A DNA stretch of 64,000 nt, taken from Paramacrobiotus metropolitanus. Lineage: Eukaryota; Tardigrada; Eutardigrada; Parachela; Macrobiotidae. Position 1 is the first letter of the stretch, and each line of letters opens with the position of its first letter. The notes beneath the pieces were generated by a model. That model ran no database searches. It was not told where the DNA came from and saw only the letters and a program-made list of their open reading frames with translations. Of this stretch, positions 22,170 through 31,215 are shown piece by piece. The position numbers and the translations under genes are program-made. Location: the NCBI RefSeq assembly GCF_019649055.1, contig NW_026570239.1:186001-250000 (forward strand). Reading direction: 5' to 3'.

Positions 22170-24128
22170 TCAAATTTCAATTGCTGGTTCTTTCGTGTCA
22201 AATTCCTTCTTGTAGTCCTCGAAATTTGGAATCTCATCAAATTCCTCCTCTTGGCACGTTGGCCCTTCGATCGGCGCTCTCGATAACGCGTCCGCATTGT
22301 CACAGTACTTTCCCGGTTTGTATTCAGTTTTAAACTGATGACCTTGTAATGCCATTGCCCATCGTGTCAAACGCGGGTTCATTCCCACTTTATTCGTTTC
22401 TGACCTCAGCAAGTTCGTCAGCGCCTGATGATCCGTCCTTACGGTGAATTCTGCGTAATCGATATACGGCTTAAATTTCCTGACAGCGAACACTACTGCC
22501 AGACATTCCCATTCCGTTACACCGTAATTTTTCTCCGCTCCATGTAGGACACGACTGGCGTACGCGATCGGATGTCCATCTTGTGACAGTACGGCTCCGA
22601 TTCCTTCTTTGCTCGCGTCGCATTCAATGACGGTCGGTTTTGCGGGGTCAAACTTTGCCAGTACTGGACCTTCACACAACAACTTCTTCAAAGTATTGAA
22701 CTCTTCTTCATGTACTGCAGTCCAGTCCTTTTTCACGTGTTTATCTTGTCTCAGCAACTCATACAAGTGGCAAGTCTTCTGTGCGTATCCCATTATGAAT
22801 TTGCGGTAATAATTCGCTGATCCCAGGAATGACCTTAATTGTCTTTCTGTTTGAGGCCGTTTGAATTTGGAGACCGCGGTGACCTTTTCGGGGTCCATTC
22901 TGATTCCATCTTCACTGAGTATGTGACCCAGAAATCCCATTTGTCTCATTCCGAATTCGCATTTCGTTGGTTTTATTGTGAATCCCGCTTCGACCAGGCT
23001 CATTAAAACGTTTCTTAAATTCTGCATGAAGATCGCCCAAGTCTTTCCGGCGAAAATTACGTCGTCAATGTACCCGAAAACGCAACCCTTTCTTTTCGCT
23101 TTCGAAAGTACTTTATCCATACACAGCTGGAATGTTGCTGGTCCGTTGCATACGCCAAATGGCATCCTTTTGAATCGATACATTCCATCTTGCGTAACGA
23201 AGGTCGTCTTATTGATTGACGCTGGATCCATTGGGATCTGCCAGAATCCACTTTGTAGATCCATTTTTCCGTAATATTTGTTGCCTGCGCACGCATCGAG
23301 CAACTCATCTGGGTTCGGTAGCGGATAATTGTTCTTTCTCGTTAACTTGTTAAGCATGATGTAGTTGACGCAAAATCTTGTTCCCATCGTTCCGTCGCCA
23401 TTTTTCTTCACTGCCAGCACGACTGGGAAACTCCACTCGGCGTCTGACGGTTCAATTACATCTTGTGCCAACATCTCTTCAATATGTTTCGTTATGAACT
23501 CACGGCCTGTCCAACTCGTTCTGGCCGGGTTACACTTAACTGGCTTTGCATCTCCCGTATCAATTACGTGAGTGACCCCTCTTACATCTCCATACGGTTT
23601 CTTTGATGTGGGTAGGACCTTCCAGAATTCCCAGAACGCGTTATACACGTCGTTTTTCTGTTCTTGGGTAAGGTCAGGTCCCAATTTCAAGTTTCCGATT
23701 ATCTTCTTCAGTTCAGCTTTCGTTGTATCGTCCACCTCAGGGTCTTCGAGTACGTTCTTAACTGTCCCTGCGTTGACCTTTACATTTTCCATGTGTTCAT
23801 ATGGTTCAACGTATCCGAGAAGCTGGTTTTTCTTCACGACCCGGTATTTGCTGCTATGATTCGCAATGACGATTTCAAAATATTTTCCTCTGTGGTCCGT
23901 CACTCCTGCCAACGGTTGCACTTCAGTTTCCACTTGTGGGACCGGTGTAAACATCAACTTATTTTGGGCCGGTGCATATTTTCCCATCTTGACCTTGACC
24001 CGTGTGCAGTTTGACGGTTTCAATTTGATTCTTTGATCACTGTAGACTTTAATCACGTCTTTCGACATTCTGGCTTTCTCCACTTTCAATCTTCTGACTT
24101 TAATATCCTTTTCTTTCTCTTCATCCAC
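22170..24128 (-). CDS. reverse transcriptase-RNase H of the giant element
   Basis: About 652 residues after TAA 24131-24129 (first codon GTG, so no clear ATG start; likely part of a polyprotein). RT fingers/palm with KMDLQSGFWQIP, FGVCNGPATFQ, the catalytic YIDDV, and LGHILSEDGI. RNase H follows with ECDASKEGIGAVLSQ, WECLAVVFAV, TDHQAL and CDNADALSR. All catalytic Asp/Glu residues are present. Makes element cDNA from RNA in the Gag particle. Ends in TGA 22172-22170, followed in frame by the integrase linker. Confidence 0.92.
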   Translation of the reverse strand: MDEEKEKDIKVRRLKVEKARMSKDVIKVYSDQRIKLKPSNCTRVKVKMGKYAPAQNKLMFTPVPQVETEVQPLAGVTDHRGKYFEIVIANHSSKYRVVKKNQLLGYVEPYEHMENVKVNAGTVKNVLEDPEVDDTTKAELKKIIGNLKLGPDLTQEQKNDVYNAFWEFWKVLPTSKKPYGDVRGVTHVIDTGDAKPVKCNPARTSWTGREFITKHIEEMLAQDVIEPSDAEWSFPVVLAVKKNGDGTMGTRFCVNYIMLNKLTRKNNYPLPNPDELLDACAGNKYYGKMDLQSGFWQIPMDPASINKTTFVTQDGMYRFKRMPFGVCNGPATFQLCMDKVLSKAKRKGCVFGYIDDVIFAGKTWAIFMQNLRNVLMSLVEAGFTIKPTKCEFGMRQMGFLGHILSEDGIRMDPEKVTAVSKFKRPQTERQLRSFLGSANYYRKFIMGYAQKTCHLYELLRQDKHVKKDWTAVHEEEFNTLKKLLCEGPVLAKFDPAKPTVIECDASKEGIGAVLSQDGHPIAYASRVLHGAEKNYGVTEWECLAVVFAVRKFKPYIDYAEFTVRTDHQALTNLLRSETNKVGMNPRLTRWAMALQGHQFKTEYKPGKYCDNADALSRAPIEGPTCQEEEFDEIPNFEDYKKEFDTKEPAIEI

Positions 24129-24448
24129 TTAGTCGTCTTCATCCAAATCCAGTAAGTCCTCTTGTTCTGAAAGGTCACTTACACCTGAATCTTCCAAAGT
24201 TGTTGAGTTATCACTTGAACTCGTGCACTCTGAATCTGAGTTACTGCTCTCATATTCTTGTACAGTAGCTTGACCTTTGTTAGCTTTTTAAAGTGGGCGT
24301 TCGTCAACTCCTTCGTTTTCTGATGAAAGGTCACTTTCGTTTTCTCGCGAATCGCTAAGTTTTTTCACTTTTGAATTTTTGAGCAGGGGTTTGTCCCCTT
24401 CTTTTGCCTTTCGCCCATTTCGTGCAGCGACTCTCAGGTGACTCCTTG
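24129..24448 (-). other. protease-to-RT junction with overlapping frames and several stops
   Basis: The protease frame ends at TAG 24451-24449 and meets further stops. The RT frame (one base back) is open in blocks through acidic sequence (SEQEDLLDLDEDD) but interrupted by TAA 24290-24288 and 24131-24129. AAAAAAC at 24365-24359 is in phase with the protease frame as A_AAA_AAC and a -1 slip there would enter the RT frame. Confidence 0.5.
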
Positions 24449-25031
24449 CTACCCGGACTCTCGTTTGTGACCTCTTGATTGATCGGAGTTTGACGTTTCG
24501 TCCGACTTCGACTTTTCCCGTTCATCAATTTCTTCAAGGCTCGTTAATGGATTTTCGGTCAACTCGACCGGCGGACATTCCTCACCGTTATCGAGTGACC
24601 TTTCCCCGTTTTTTGCCTCAGTTGCTGGGTTTTGCTGTTCATTCGATATTCGTTCAACTTCTTCTTTAAACTTCTTCCACATTTCACCTCTGTCCGTTAA
24701 CATCTGTGCAATGTCGAATGCCGACTTTGAACTTTCTTCCGTTTCGTTCGATCCTCCTTCAACTATCTCAACTGGTTCCTCCTTCTGTGTTTCTTTTGCT
24801 GTCCCCTTATCCACTTCATCCTGTTGAACTGTTTCGTAACCTCTAGGTCGTTTAGGACCAACAAAGATGCAGTTTGCCATCAATTCTTCGGTGACCCAGA
24901 CATCACCTGGAATCGTTTCATACATGCACCATGTGTCGCCACCTCGTTCTGGGTAATCCACTCCATCCGGATCTGGTGCAAAGGTCACCTTTTTCTTTTG
25001 TATCAAACCTGGTAACCTTCTTTTCCGGGTA
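24449..25031 (-). CDS. C-terminal part of the post-protease acidic protein (3' of the nested element)
   Basis: Continues the 40195-41746 frame: the 15155-bp nested element plus its 4-bp duplication is 15159 bp, a multiple of three. The sequence here is charged, with KKKVTFAPDPDGVDYPER, then IVEGGSNETEESSKSAF and a C-terminal SRGHKRESG. The VTF and RGH words are written by the octamer. Ends at TAG 24451-24449, which is followed by CAA. No enzyme motif; a spacer region of the pro-pol polyprotein is likely. Confidence 0.7.
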
Positions 25032-25035
25032 ACTT

Positions 25036-25267
25036 TGTGGTAAACCACACATTATGTGGTGTGTTGGCGGTGTGGAGTGTATAACATGCCAGCGTTGTGT
25101 AACGCTGGCATGTATTCCGCCTCGGGCGCATGCAACGCGCACCGAGCGGCGTCTTTATAAATCTTGTTCGTGCAATGTTCATATAGAGAGTGAGAGAGAG
25201 TATAATTAAATACAGTTATGGTGCCGGCTTTGTGCGATTATGCTGTATAGTAGGCCGTTGTCCTACA
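25036..25267 (+). repeat. 5' LTR of the nested element, with promoter
   Basis: 232 bp. TTTATAAATC at about 25152-25161 is a TATA box about 30 bp before a plausible start. Upstream lies a perfect inverted repeat ACATGCCAGCGTT-gtgt-AACGCTGGCATGT, and the first bases form TGTGGT/ACCACA palindromes. A GA-rich run GAGAGTGAGAGAGAG precedes the R/U5 part. Confidence 0.92.
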
Positions 25268-25268
25268 T

Positions 25269-25282
25269 TGGTAGCGAGATCG
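25269..25282 (+). other. primer binding site of the nested element
   Basis: TGGTAGCGAGATCG starts one base after the LTR. The TGGTAGC start is complementary to a tRNA 3' end ..GCTACCA. Confidence 0.7.
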
Positions 25283-26007
25283 TGGTTTTGTAACGATCTT
25301 TTACACGGCAAAGTTTTTTTTATATACCACACATTCACTGCACGGAAATTCCAAGCACGGAACGAATGCAATTTTCTCACACGGCTTCCTATGGATTTTA
25401 ACCGCCGTTGACCGTTCACTCTCCAGCCACGCACTTCCCAATAGCGGCACCTGCCATATTCCCCCTACACTCCTCAGCCACCTATTCTCCACGGACGGCA
25501 TAATACTGCACATTTCCACGGACGGCACACTATCGCACATCTGCCACTGTCAGCATTCAACTGCCCGTATTTTCCGCCCGCCTTTCCCAGCCTACTCTGC
25601 TGTTGCGCGTTTCCGTGGACAGTTTTCTGCCGCCTGCATTTCTGCCAGCCTTTTCCTGCTGGAATCTACATATTCCCCAGCACATAACAGTACGGACGGC
25701 ATCCTTTCGGCCCACATTTGCTGCCCACCTTTTCCGGTCAGATCAACAAATTCTACGGCACCTAACACCACGGACATGGGGCAAGTGCAAAACTATAATT
25801 TTGCAAGAAAATAAACAAATTTTAACAATAATTATGTAAACCGTGCCATAATAATTTTTCGAATTTGCACTACTATACATTTTCTACGGTGAATCTACGA
25901 GACTGTATATAGTCTCGTAGACACAATATATATTCCGTACAGTATACACTCGGGAAAAATGCCCGGCCGTAAATTTTCACCTAGGGGATAATATACGGAT
26001 CCCCTCG

Positions 26008-26105
26008 TGACCTTTAGTGACCTTTTGATGACCTTTTAGTGACCTTTTGATGACCTTTAATGACGTCACTCTGTGTGACCTTTAGTGACCTTTATTGACC
26101 TTTCC
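26008..26105 (+). promoter_or_regulatory. cluster of eight TGACCTTT octamers
   Basis: TGACCTTT occurs eight times in about 100 bp, mostly as GTGACCTTT or GATGACCTTTT, with one TGACGTCA (CRE/AP-1 type palindrome) in the middle. AAAGGTCA on the other strand is the known monomer site of NR4A receptors (NBRE) and is close to ERR and FTZ-F1 sites. All copies have the same orientation. A regulatory role is inferred. Confidence 0.7.
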
Positions 26106-26392
26106 AAATTTTATGACGTCATTAATCCAAAAATTTTTTTCTCTCTTAACAACATAAAATATTTTCCATACCACGGTTTTATTTTACAATATTGCTAAAT
26201 GATACGCTGCAGCATAGCGGCAGGTCCGCTATTATCACTAGCAAGTTTTAAAACACTAAAACACCGATGAGATATTTAGTCAATTGATATTATAGAATAA
26301 CACGCTTGGTCATTCACGTAATAAAAAGGTACATTACAAATGACATCACAAAGGTCACTTTCATTACACAACCATGGTACGATCTATTAACA

Positions 26393-26690
26393 CGTTGGCA
26401 GCTTAAGCTCATTCCCCTTGTCATACGCGTTACACAACAGCGCGTTCCTTGGCAGCTTAAGCTCATTCTTTTGTCATACGCGTTACACAACAGCGCGTTC
26501 CTTGGCAGCTTAAGCTCATTCCCTCTGTCATACGCGTTACATAACAGCGCGTTCGTTGGCAGCTTAAGCTCATTCCCTTTGTCATACGCGTTACACAACA
26601 GCGCGTTCCTTGGCAGCTTAAGCTCGTTCATTTTGTAATACGCGTTGCATAACAGCGCGTTCCTTGGTCATACGCGTTACACAACATCCC
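26393..26690 (+). repeat. 55-bp tandem repeat in the leader of the nested element
   Basis: About five units, each GGCAGCTTAAGCTCATT.. GTCATACGCGTTACACAACA.. GCGCGTTCCTT, with few differences, followed by decayed units. Each holds two restriction-like palindromes (CTTAAG, ACGCGT). The position matches the 5'-leader insulator array of Drosophila gypsy; the sequence does not. Confidence 0.85.
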
Positions 26691-27279
26691 GCTCGTTGGA
26701 TACTTGCAGTCGTTCTTTTGACAATTTGGCACTTCACGCTCGTATTACGCGTTACGCAATGCGTTGTCCAACGATTGATTAGGCAATATACCTTAAGGCT
26801 ACCAAATTTACCACAATCGAGTGGTATATAAGGCTCAGGTTTCACAGCAGCCAGATCACTCCACTCTTCTTTCGTTTTCTTCAAATAAGTTCTTTAACTT
26901 ATACCGCTTCAACCTTCGGATTAACACCGTCCCAATCATCACAATTCCTTTTGGACCACCAGGCGTGACCCTTGGACTTGATCTTTGGTAGTCACCTTCC
27001 TTATTACATACTTCCATCATGCCATACAGGTAGGCCGAAACCAGATAGACTGGAGTCCGCCACATCATTACGATGTGTGTTAAAATTTTGACCGTTCTCT
27101 TAGCGGTCATTATTATTGTATTTCTTATATACGCAATCCTGCAATCCCTCAACTATCCCGTATTCCTTTTAATTCTACAATAATTCAAAACTCCTTCACT
27201 GAACTATCAGTCCATTTAACTATAACAGAGAAATTTTCCCCATAAAAAGGTGCAACAATTAGAAGCTTGGGAAGCCGGT

Positions 27280-28116
27280 ATGGTCGACGTAGACGTACTC
27301 GGCGATGCAATCGCCAACGCAATGGCCCGGACGCCTACGCGTCCGGACCCGGTAGAACCACCCAGATTTGCACATAACGGGAAAGATGACATTGGTCTAT
27401 TCATTAAACGATATGAAGTTATTACTGCAGCACAGGGATGGCGGGACCAGGAACGGGTCAATAGAATATCACTTTATCTGCAAGGATCAGCCCTTGCTTG
27501 GTACTCAAGACGCCCCACACCCCATGTAGGTGCACCAGCACAGACATGGGATGAACTTAAACAAGAACTGTTAGATACTTTCCGCCCCCCTGGATACACT
27601 GCATACATGATGCGATATTTGAATAAGCGCAAGAAAACAACACACGAGTCCCTTCAGTCCTACTATATGGACATGATTCAAACCTTCGACATACTTCATT
27701 CATTAGGTAAACAGTTCAGTGAGGAAGAAAAGGCTGATGCTTTAACAAATGGACTCTCGGGCACGTTGCTCAGAGACGTAACGTGTCTAACACCAGCGAC
27801 CCCGCAGGAATTTTTAGTAAAAGCTGCTAAAGCTATTGAAATGGAGGATAAGGTTCAAAAGACAACGGATTCCTTAAAAGGTTTAACACTTAACCCAATC
27901 TTCAGAACCGACTTAGAAGGAGCAAAAAACGATTCAGATGAAGAGGTGGACTTGCGCGATATCATTCGAGCTAAAAAATTCCTGAAAATTCCCAATCTTT
28001 CTCCTTTTCCCATCACTATAGCAGAGGAACACAACCGTCGATCCGGACAACAGTACGACAGGTCAAATAATTACCCTCGAAACAACAGTTTTAACTCCAA
28101 GACGAAGGTTCAATAG
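27280..28116 (+). CDS. Gag of the nested element (capsid part)
   Basis: First ATG at 27280; the open frame begins earlier with GTG. Contains the retrotransposon-Gag pattern: FIKRYEVITAAQGW, LYLQGSALAWY, TWDELKQELLDTFRP, then ESLQSYYMDM. It packages the genome into a particle. The frame closes at TAG 28114-28116, but an Asn/Arg-rich stretch typical of a Gag tail goes on in the next frame from about 28112 to about 28310, and the zinc knuckle is back in the first frame. Two balancing indels, or assembly errors, are therefore likely. Confidence 0.85.
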   Translation: MVDVDVLGDAIANAMARTPTRPDPVEPPRFAHNGKDDIGLFIKRYEVITAAQGWRDQERVNRISLYLQGSALAWYSRRPTPHVGAPAQTWDELKQELLDTFRPPGYTAYMMRYLNKRKKTTHESLQSYYMDMIQTFDILHSLGKQFSEEEKADALTNGLSGTLLRDVTCLTPATPQEFLVKAAKAIEMEDKVQKTTDSLKGLTLNPIFRTDLEGAKNDSDEEVDLRDIIRAKKFLKIPNLSPFPITIAEEHNRRSGQQYDRSNNYPRNNSFNSKTKVQ

Positions 28117-28956
28117 AGATTATGGTAACCGCATTCGCAATAATAATTATAATCGCGAGTTTAACAACAGCTATAACCGCAATAATAGGAATTTTCGACA
28201 AAATTATCAGCGAAACGATTCGAACTACAACGGGTCACGAAATCGCACTAATTACAATAACGGTTATAACAACCGACAACATCCAAATGATTCACGCGGT
28301 CGAGGTTTTACAATCGAAATAATTTTCAGCAGCGTAATAATAATAATTTTCGAAATAACAATTACAACAATGAGCAATCACCAGGTGTGCAAGGTCCTCC
28401 CCAAGTTCAGGCAATTGAATATCCCACGCAAAACCAGCCTGTAGCTACCAACAAGTTACAGTGCTGGAAATGTGGTGGTGAACATCCCACAAACCTTTGC
28501 CCTAATCGGGCACAGAATAATTCAGGGCCAGCAGCTAGACGTCAGGATCGTGTATTCGTCATTCAACAGGTGCCATCGGCCGAATCACACACACAACAGC
28601 CTTTTACCTCTTACACCAATCATGGCACCGCCACTACCATTATCGATACAGGGTCAAATCTTTCAATGATTAGTCTTAAGAAAATTCAAGAATGGGGCCT
28701 GTTAGAGCTCATTGAGCCTGATGACCAACAACAAATCCAGGATTTCACTGGAACACTTCACACTTCACTAGGATCCTTTGCTTTAGAATCATACATGGCT
28801 TTTGGGTATGAATTAAAACTGGCAGTCTTTGATTTTCCGCACTTTCCAGCCGACGTCCTCATCGGCTGGAAAGATTCTACGAAACATGTTCCAAACCCCA
28901 GACATTATTCTGCCCTCGGCTCCACCCGACCCGTTCCCAGATTTCGATATTATTGA
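28117..28956 (+). CDS. Gag zinc knuckle and first protease-like domain
   Basis: From about 28320 the frame reads Asn-rich, then CWKCGGEHPTNLC (C-X2-C-X3-H-X4-C zinc knuckle). An aspartic-protease-like domain follows: IIDTGSNLSMIS near 28640-28675 and DVLIGW near 28855. The tail shifts frame near the C-rich stretch at about 28895, after which an acidic peptide is open in the next frame to about 29113. Should process the Gag-Pol polyprotein if active. Confidence 0.75.
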
Positions 28957-29109
28957 CTCAGGTTCGGACTCAGAAACGGAACTAACGATTGACGAACAGT
29001 TTAGAGCACATAAAGAACACAATGAGGACGCTCACTCAGAATTCGTAGAGATTCCCTTTCAGACACTGAAGTCGACAACCTTACAGTATCATCATTTACT
29101 GAGAGAATC

Positions 29110-29745
29110 TTGACCATTCATGAGGATTCTGACACCCATATTCCACCTGTCGTAAACCTTGAAACGAGTGTAGGCAGCTTGCGAACGTTTGTCGACACGG
29201 GATCTTCTCTTTCAATTATTACATCAGCTAAAGTTTACGAATTAGGCATTCAAGAGCTGCTGTACACAGGTCCCGAACATAACATTCAGAGCTTTACGGG
29301 TCATACACAAACATCGGCTAGTTACATCGATCTGTACGTACTCACCCTCCCTCCTTACCTGCTTACACTATCCGTCTTTGATGTCGTGCCCTTCGGGGCA
29401 GATATCATTTTAGGATGGAATGACCTTAATAAGCTAAATCATCCTGATTTAAACCCAATTTCCCAGTTGAACCGTTCGGCCAATAACACATTCGTTATCG
29501 AAGAACTGACTAAACAAGACACTACCCAACCAAACTGCGACAACCAAGGACACACAGTTTGTACTTGTGGACATGTTTCCAAATCTCAGTATCAAGCCAG
29601 GACACACAATTACTATTGCAGCAACACTTTCAAAGCACAAAACGAGGTTCAGTACAAATGCGTTTGCGGACATAAAGCGTACAATTTTTCTCAATGGTAT
29701 TATCACCTCGAGGAATGTACAGTTTTTTCGAAAAGGTTAAAATGA
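29110..29745 (+). CDS. second protease-like domain plus Cys/His fingers
   Basis: No ATG; the frame is open upstream and starts at TTG, so it belongs to the polyprotein. FVDTGSSLSIIT (about 29190) and ADIILGW (about 29398) repeat the DTG and ILG(W) pattern of the previous domain, with matching spacing and QSFTG/QDFTG words, so it is a duplicate. After it come two Cys/His groups (CTCGH.. and CVCGH..H). The frame ends at TGA and RT begins in the overlapping frame one base back. Confidence 0.72.
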   Translation: MTIHEDSDTHIPPVVNLETSVGSLRTFVDTGSSLSIITSAKVYELGIQELLYTGPEHNIQSFTGHTQTSASYIDLYVLTLPPYLLTLSVFDVVPFGADIILGWNDLNKLNHPDLNPISQLNRSANNTFVIEELTKQDTTQPNCDNQGHTVCTCGHVSKSQYQARTHNYYCSNTFKAQNEVQYKCVCGHKAYNFSQWYYHLEECTVFSKRLK

Positions 29746-30767
29746 ACGAACTGCTTGTGTGCGAAGTAGAAACCTACCGCTTCGCAGCAACGGATAAAGT
29801 AGAATTCGCTAAACACTTCAGCTATCATCGAGAACTTACACCAGAATCTGAGACATTGTTACTTCCATATACCGTTGGTAACTACCAGGAGTTAGAAGAA
29901 GAAGATAAAACATTTCAAGACAGCTTTGCTCCAGAACGCATTAAAATGGGAAAATCACTAAACGAAGAACAAAAAACACAGTTAACCAGACTTCTGACTC
30001 GTTTTTCCGATCTCTGGCCGTCGGAAAAATACCCGATAGGAGAAGCAGATGTTCCTCCCATCGAAATCGAGTTAGAACCAGGGGCGGTACCCGCCTGGCA
30101 ACCCGCTCGGCGGGTTGCCCAAAAAGAAAAAGTGATCATTGAGGGAATTATACAAAAATTATTAGATGAAAAAATTATCGAACCGTGCAGAAGTCCCTGG
30201 GCTTCACCAGTCATGCTGGTAAAGAAACCAGGGCCCTGCAACTATCGGCTTGTAGCCGATTTCCGAAAAGCAAACACGCGGTTTAAACAGGATAGGTATC
30301 CTATTCCATCAATTGAAGAAGTTTTACAATCAATGAAAGGTCAGTATTTTTCTGCGATTGACCTGGCACAGGATTTCACCAACTCCTGTACACCAAAAGA
30401 TAGAGAAAAGCTAGCTATTATCACCCATTGTGGTTCATACCAATATTGTCGCCTGCCCTTTGGCGTGCACTTCGCGCCGAGCGCATTCCAAAGAACAATG
30501 CAAAATTTACTCACACATATGATTCGAGAAAACAAGGTCCAAGTGTACATAGACGACATTACAATCAAAGGAGAGACATGGGAATCCCACCTTGAGAATC
30601 TAGAAGAACTTCTTAGTATCCTGCGTACCGCTAATATCACCATCAACGGAAAGAAATGCAAATTTGGAAATACAACATGCAAAATTCTAGGCTTTATCGT
30701 TTCGGAATCGGGTATCGCTCCCGATCCTGAAAAAAGTTCTAGCTGTCCGAGAGTTCCCTGTTCCTGA
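29694..30767 (+). CDS. reverse transcriptase of the nested element (frame broken at its end)
   Basis: RT blocks: EKIIEPCRSPWASPVMLVKK, RLVADFRKAN, RYPIPSIEEV, FSAIDLAQDFTN, LPFGVHFAPSAFQR and the catalytic YIDDI, then KILGFIVSESGI. The usual GFHQI block after the first Asp reads AQDFTNSCT, an unusual variant. The frame leaves coding sequence at an A6 run (30730-30735) and the connection domain and RNase H go on in other frames. Copies element RNA into DNA. Confidence 0.88.
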   Translation: MVLSPRGMYSFFEKVKMNELLVCEVETYRFAATDKVEFAKHFSYHRELTPESETLLLPYTVGNYQELEEEDKTFQDSFAPERIKMGKSLNEEQKTQLTRLLTRFSDLWPSEKYPIGEADVPPIEIELEPGAVPAWQPARRVAQKEKVIIEGIIQKLLDEKIIEPCRSPWASPVMLVKKPGPCNYRLVADFRKANTRFKQDRYPIPSIEEVLQSMKGQYFSAIDLAQDFTNSCTPKDREKLAIITHCGSYQYCRLPFGVHFAPSAFQRTMQNLLTHMIRENKVQVYIDDITIKGETWESHLENLEELLSILRTANITINGKKCKFGNTTCKILGFIVSESGIAPDPEKSSSCPRVPCS

Positions 30768-31215
30768 AACGTATAAAGACTTAGTTCGGTTTATTGGTTT
30801 AGCAAGCTTCTATCGAATATTTATTCCAAAATTCGCCGAGCTGGCAGCCTGTCTACACGAATTAAGCGCGCAGTTTTCGGATAAGAAAAACGAAAACTAC
30901 CGTGGATGACTACCCACCAAGAAGCTTTCGATCAACTAAAGAAGCTAATGACTCAAGCGCCTGTTCTGGCGTATTTTTCCGAATCCTTCCCAGTACTACT
31001 CCATGTTGATGCGTCAGACATCGCGATCGGAGCAGTACTAGCGCAAAACATGACGACGGAGTACATCCCGTCGCATATGCGTCCAGAAAACTTTCTTCTT
31101 CGGAGAAAAACTATCGGCTACGGAAAAGGAATGCCTGGCAATACTCTATGCGGTCGAAAAATATCGCAACTTTATATTAGGCCGCAAAATACATTGCTAT
31201 ACCGATCACTTCAGT
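30768..31215 (+). pseudogene. RNase H region of the nested element, broken by frameshifts
   Basis: Connection and RNase H words are visible in three frames: FIGLASFYRIFIPKFAEL, then LHVDASDIAIGAVLAQ, then CYTDHFSMQWLQQL. At least three frame changes are needed (at the A6 run 30730-30735, near 30895 and within about 31060-31130). Homopolymer positions make sequencing error as likely as real mutation. Confidence 0.75.

Larger units (their letters stand above)
25283..27249 (+). other. long 5' leader of the nested element
   Basis: About 2 kb before gag with no convincing frame. It contains a cluster of eight TGACCTTT octamers (about 26008-26105) and a 55-bp tandem repeat (26393-26690). Confidence 0.75.

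Noticed and set aside
26314-26631. Minus-strand 105-codon frame with repeated RNALLCNAYD
   Set aside because: It is the translation of the 55-bp tandem repeat; 55-bp periodicity is not a multiple of three throughout and there is no independent sign of coding.
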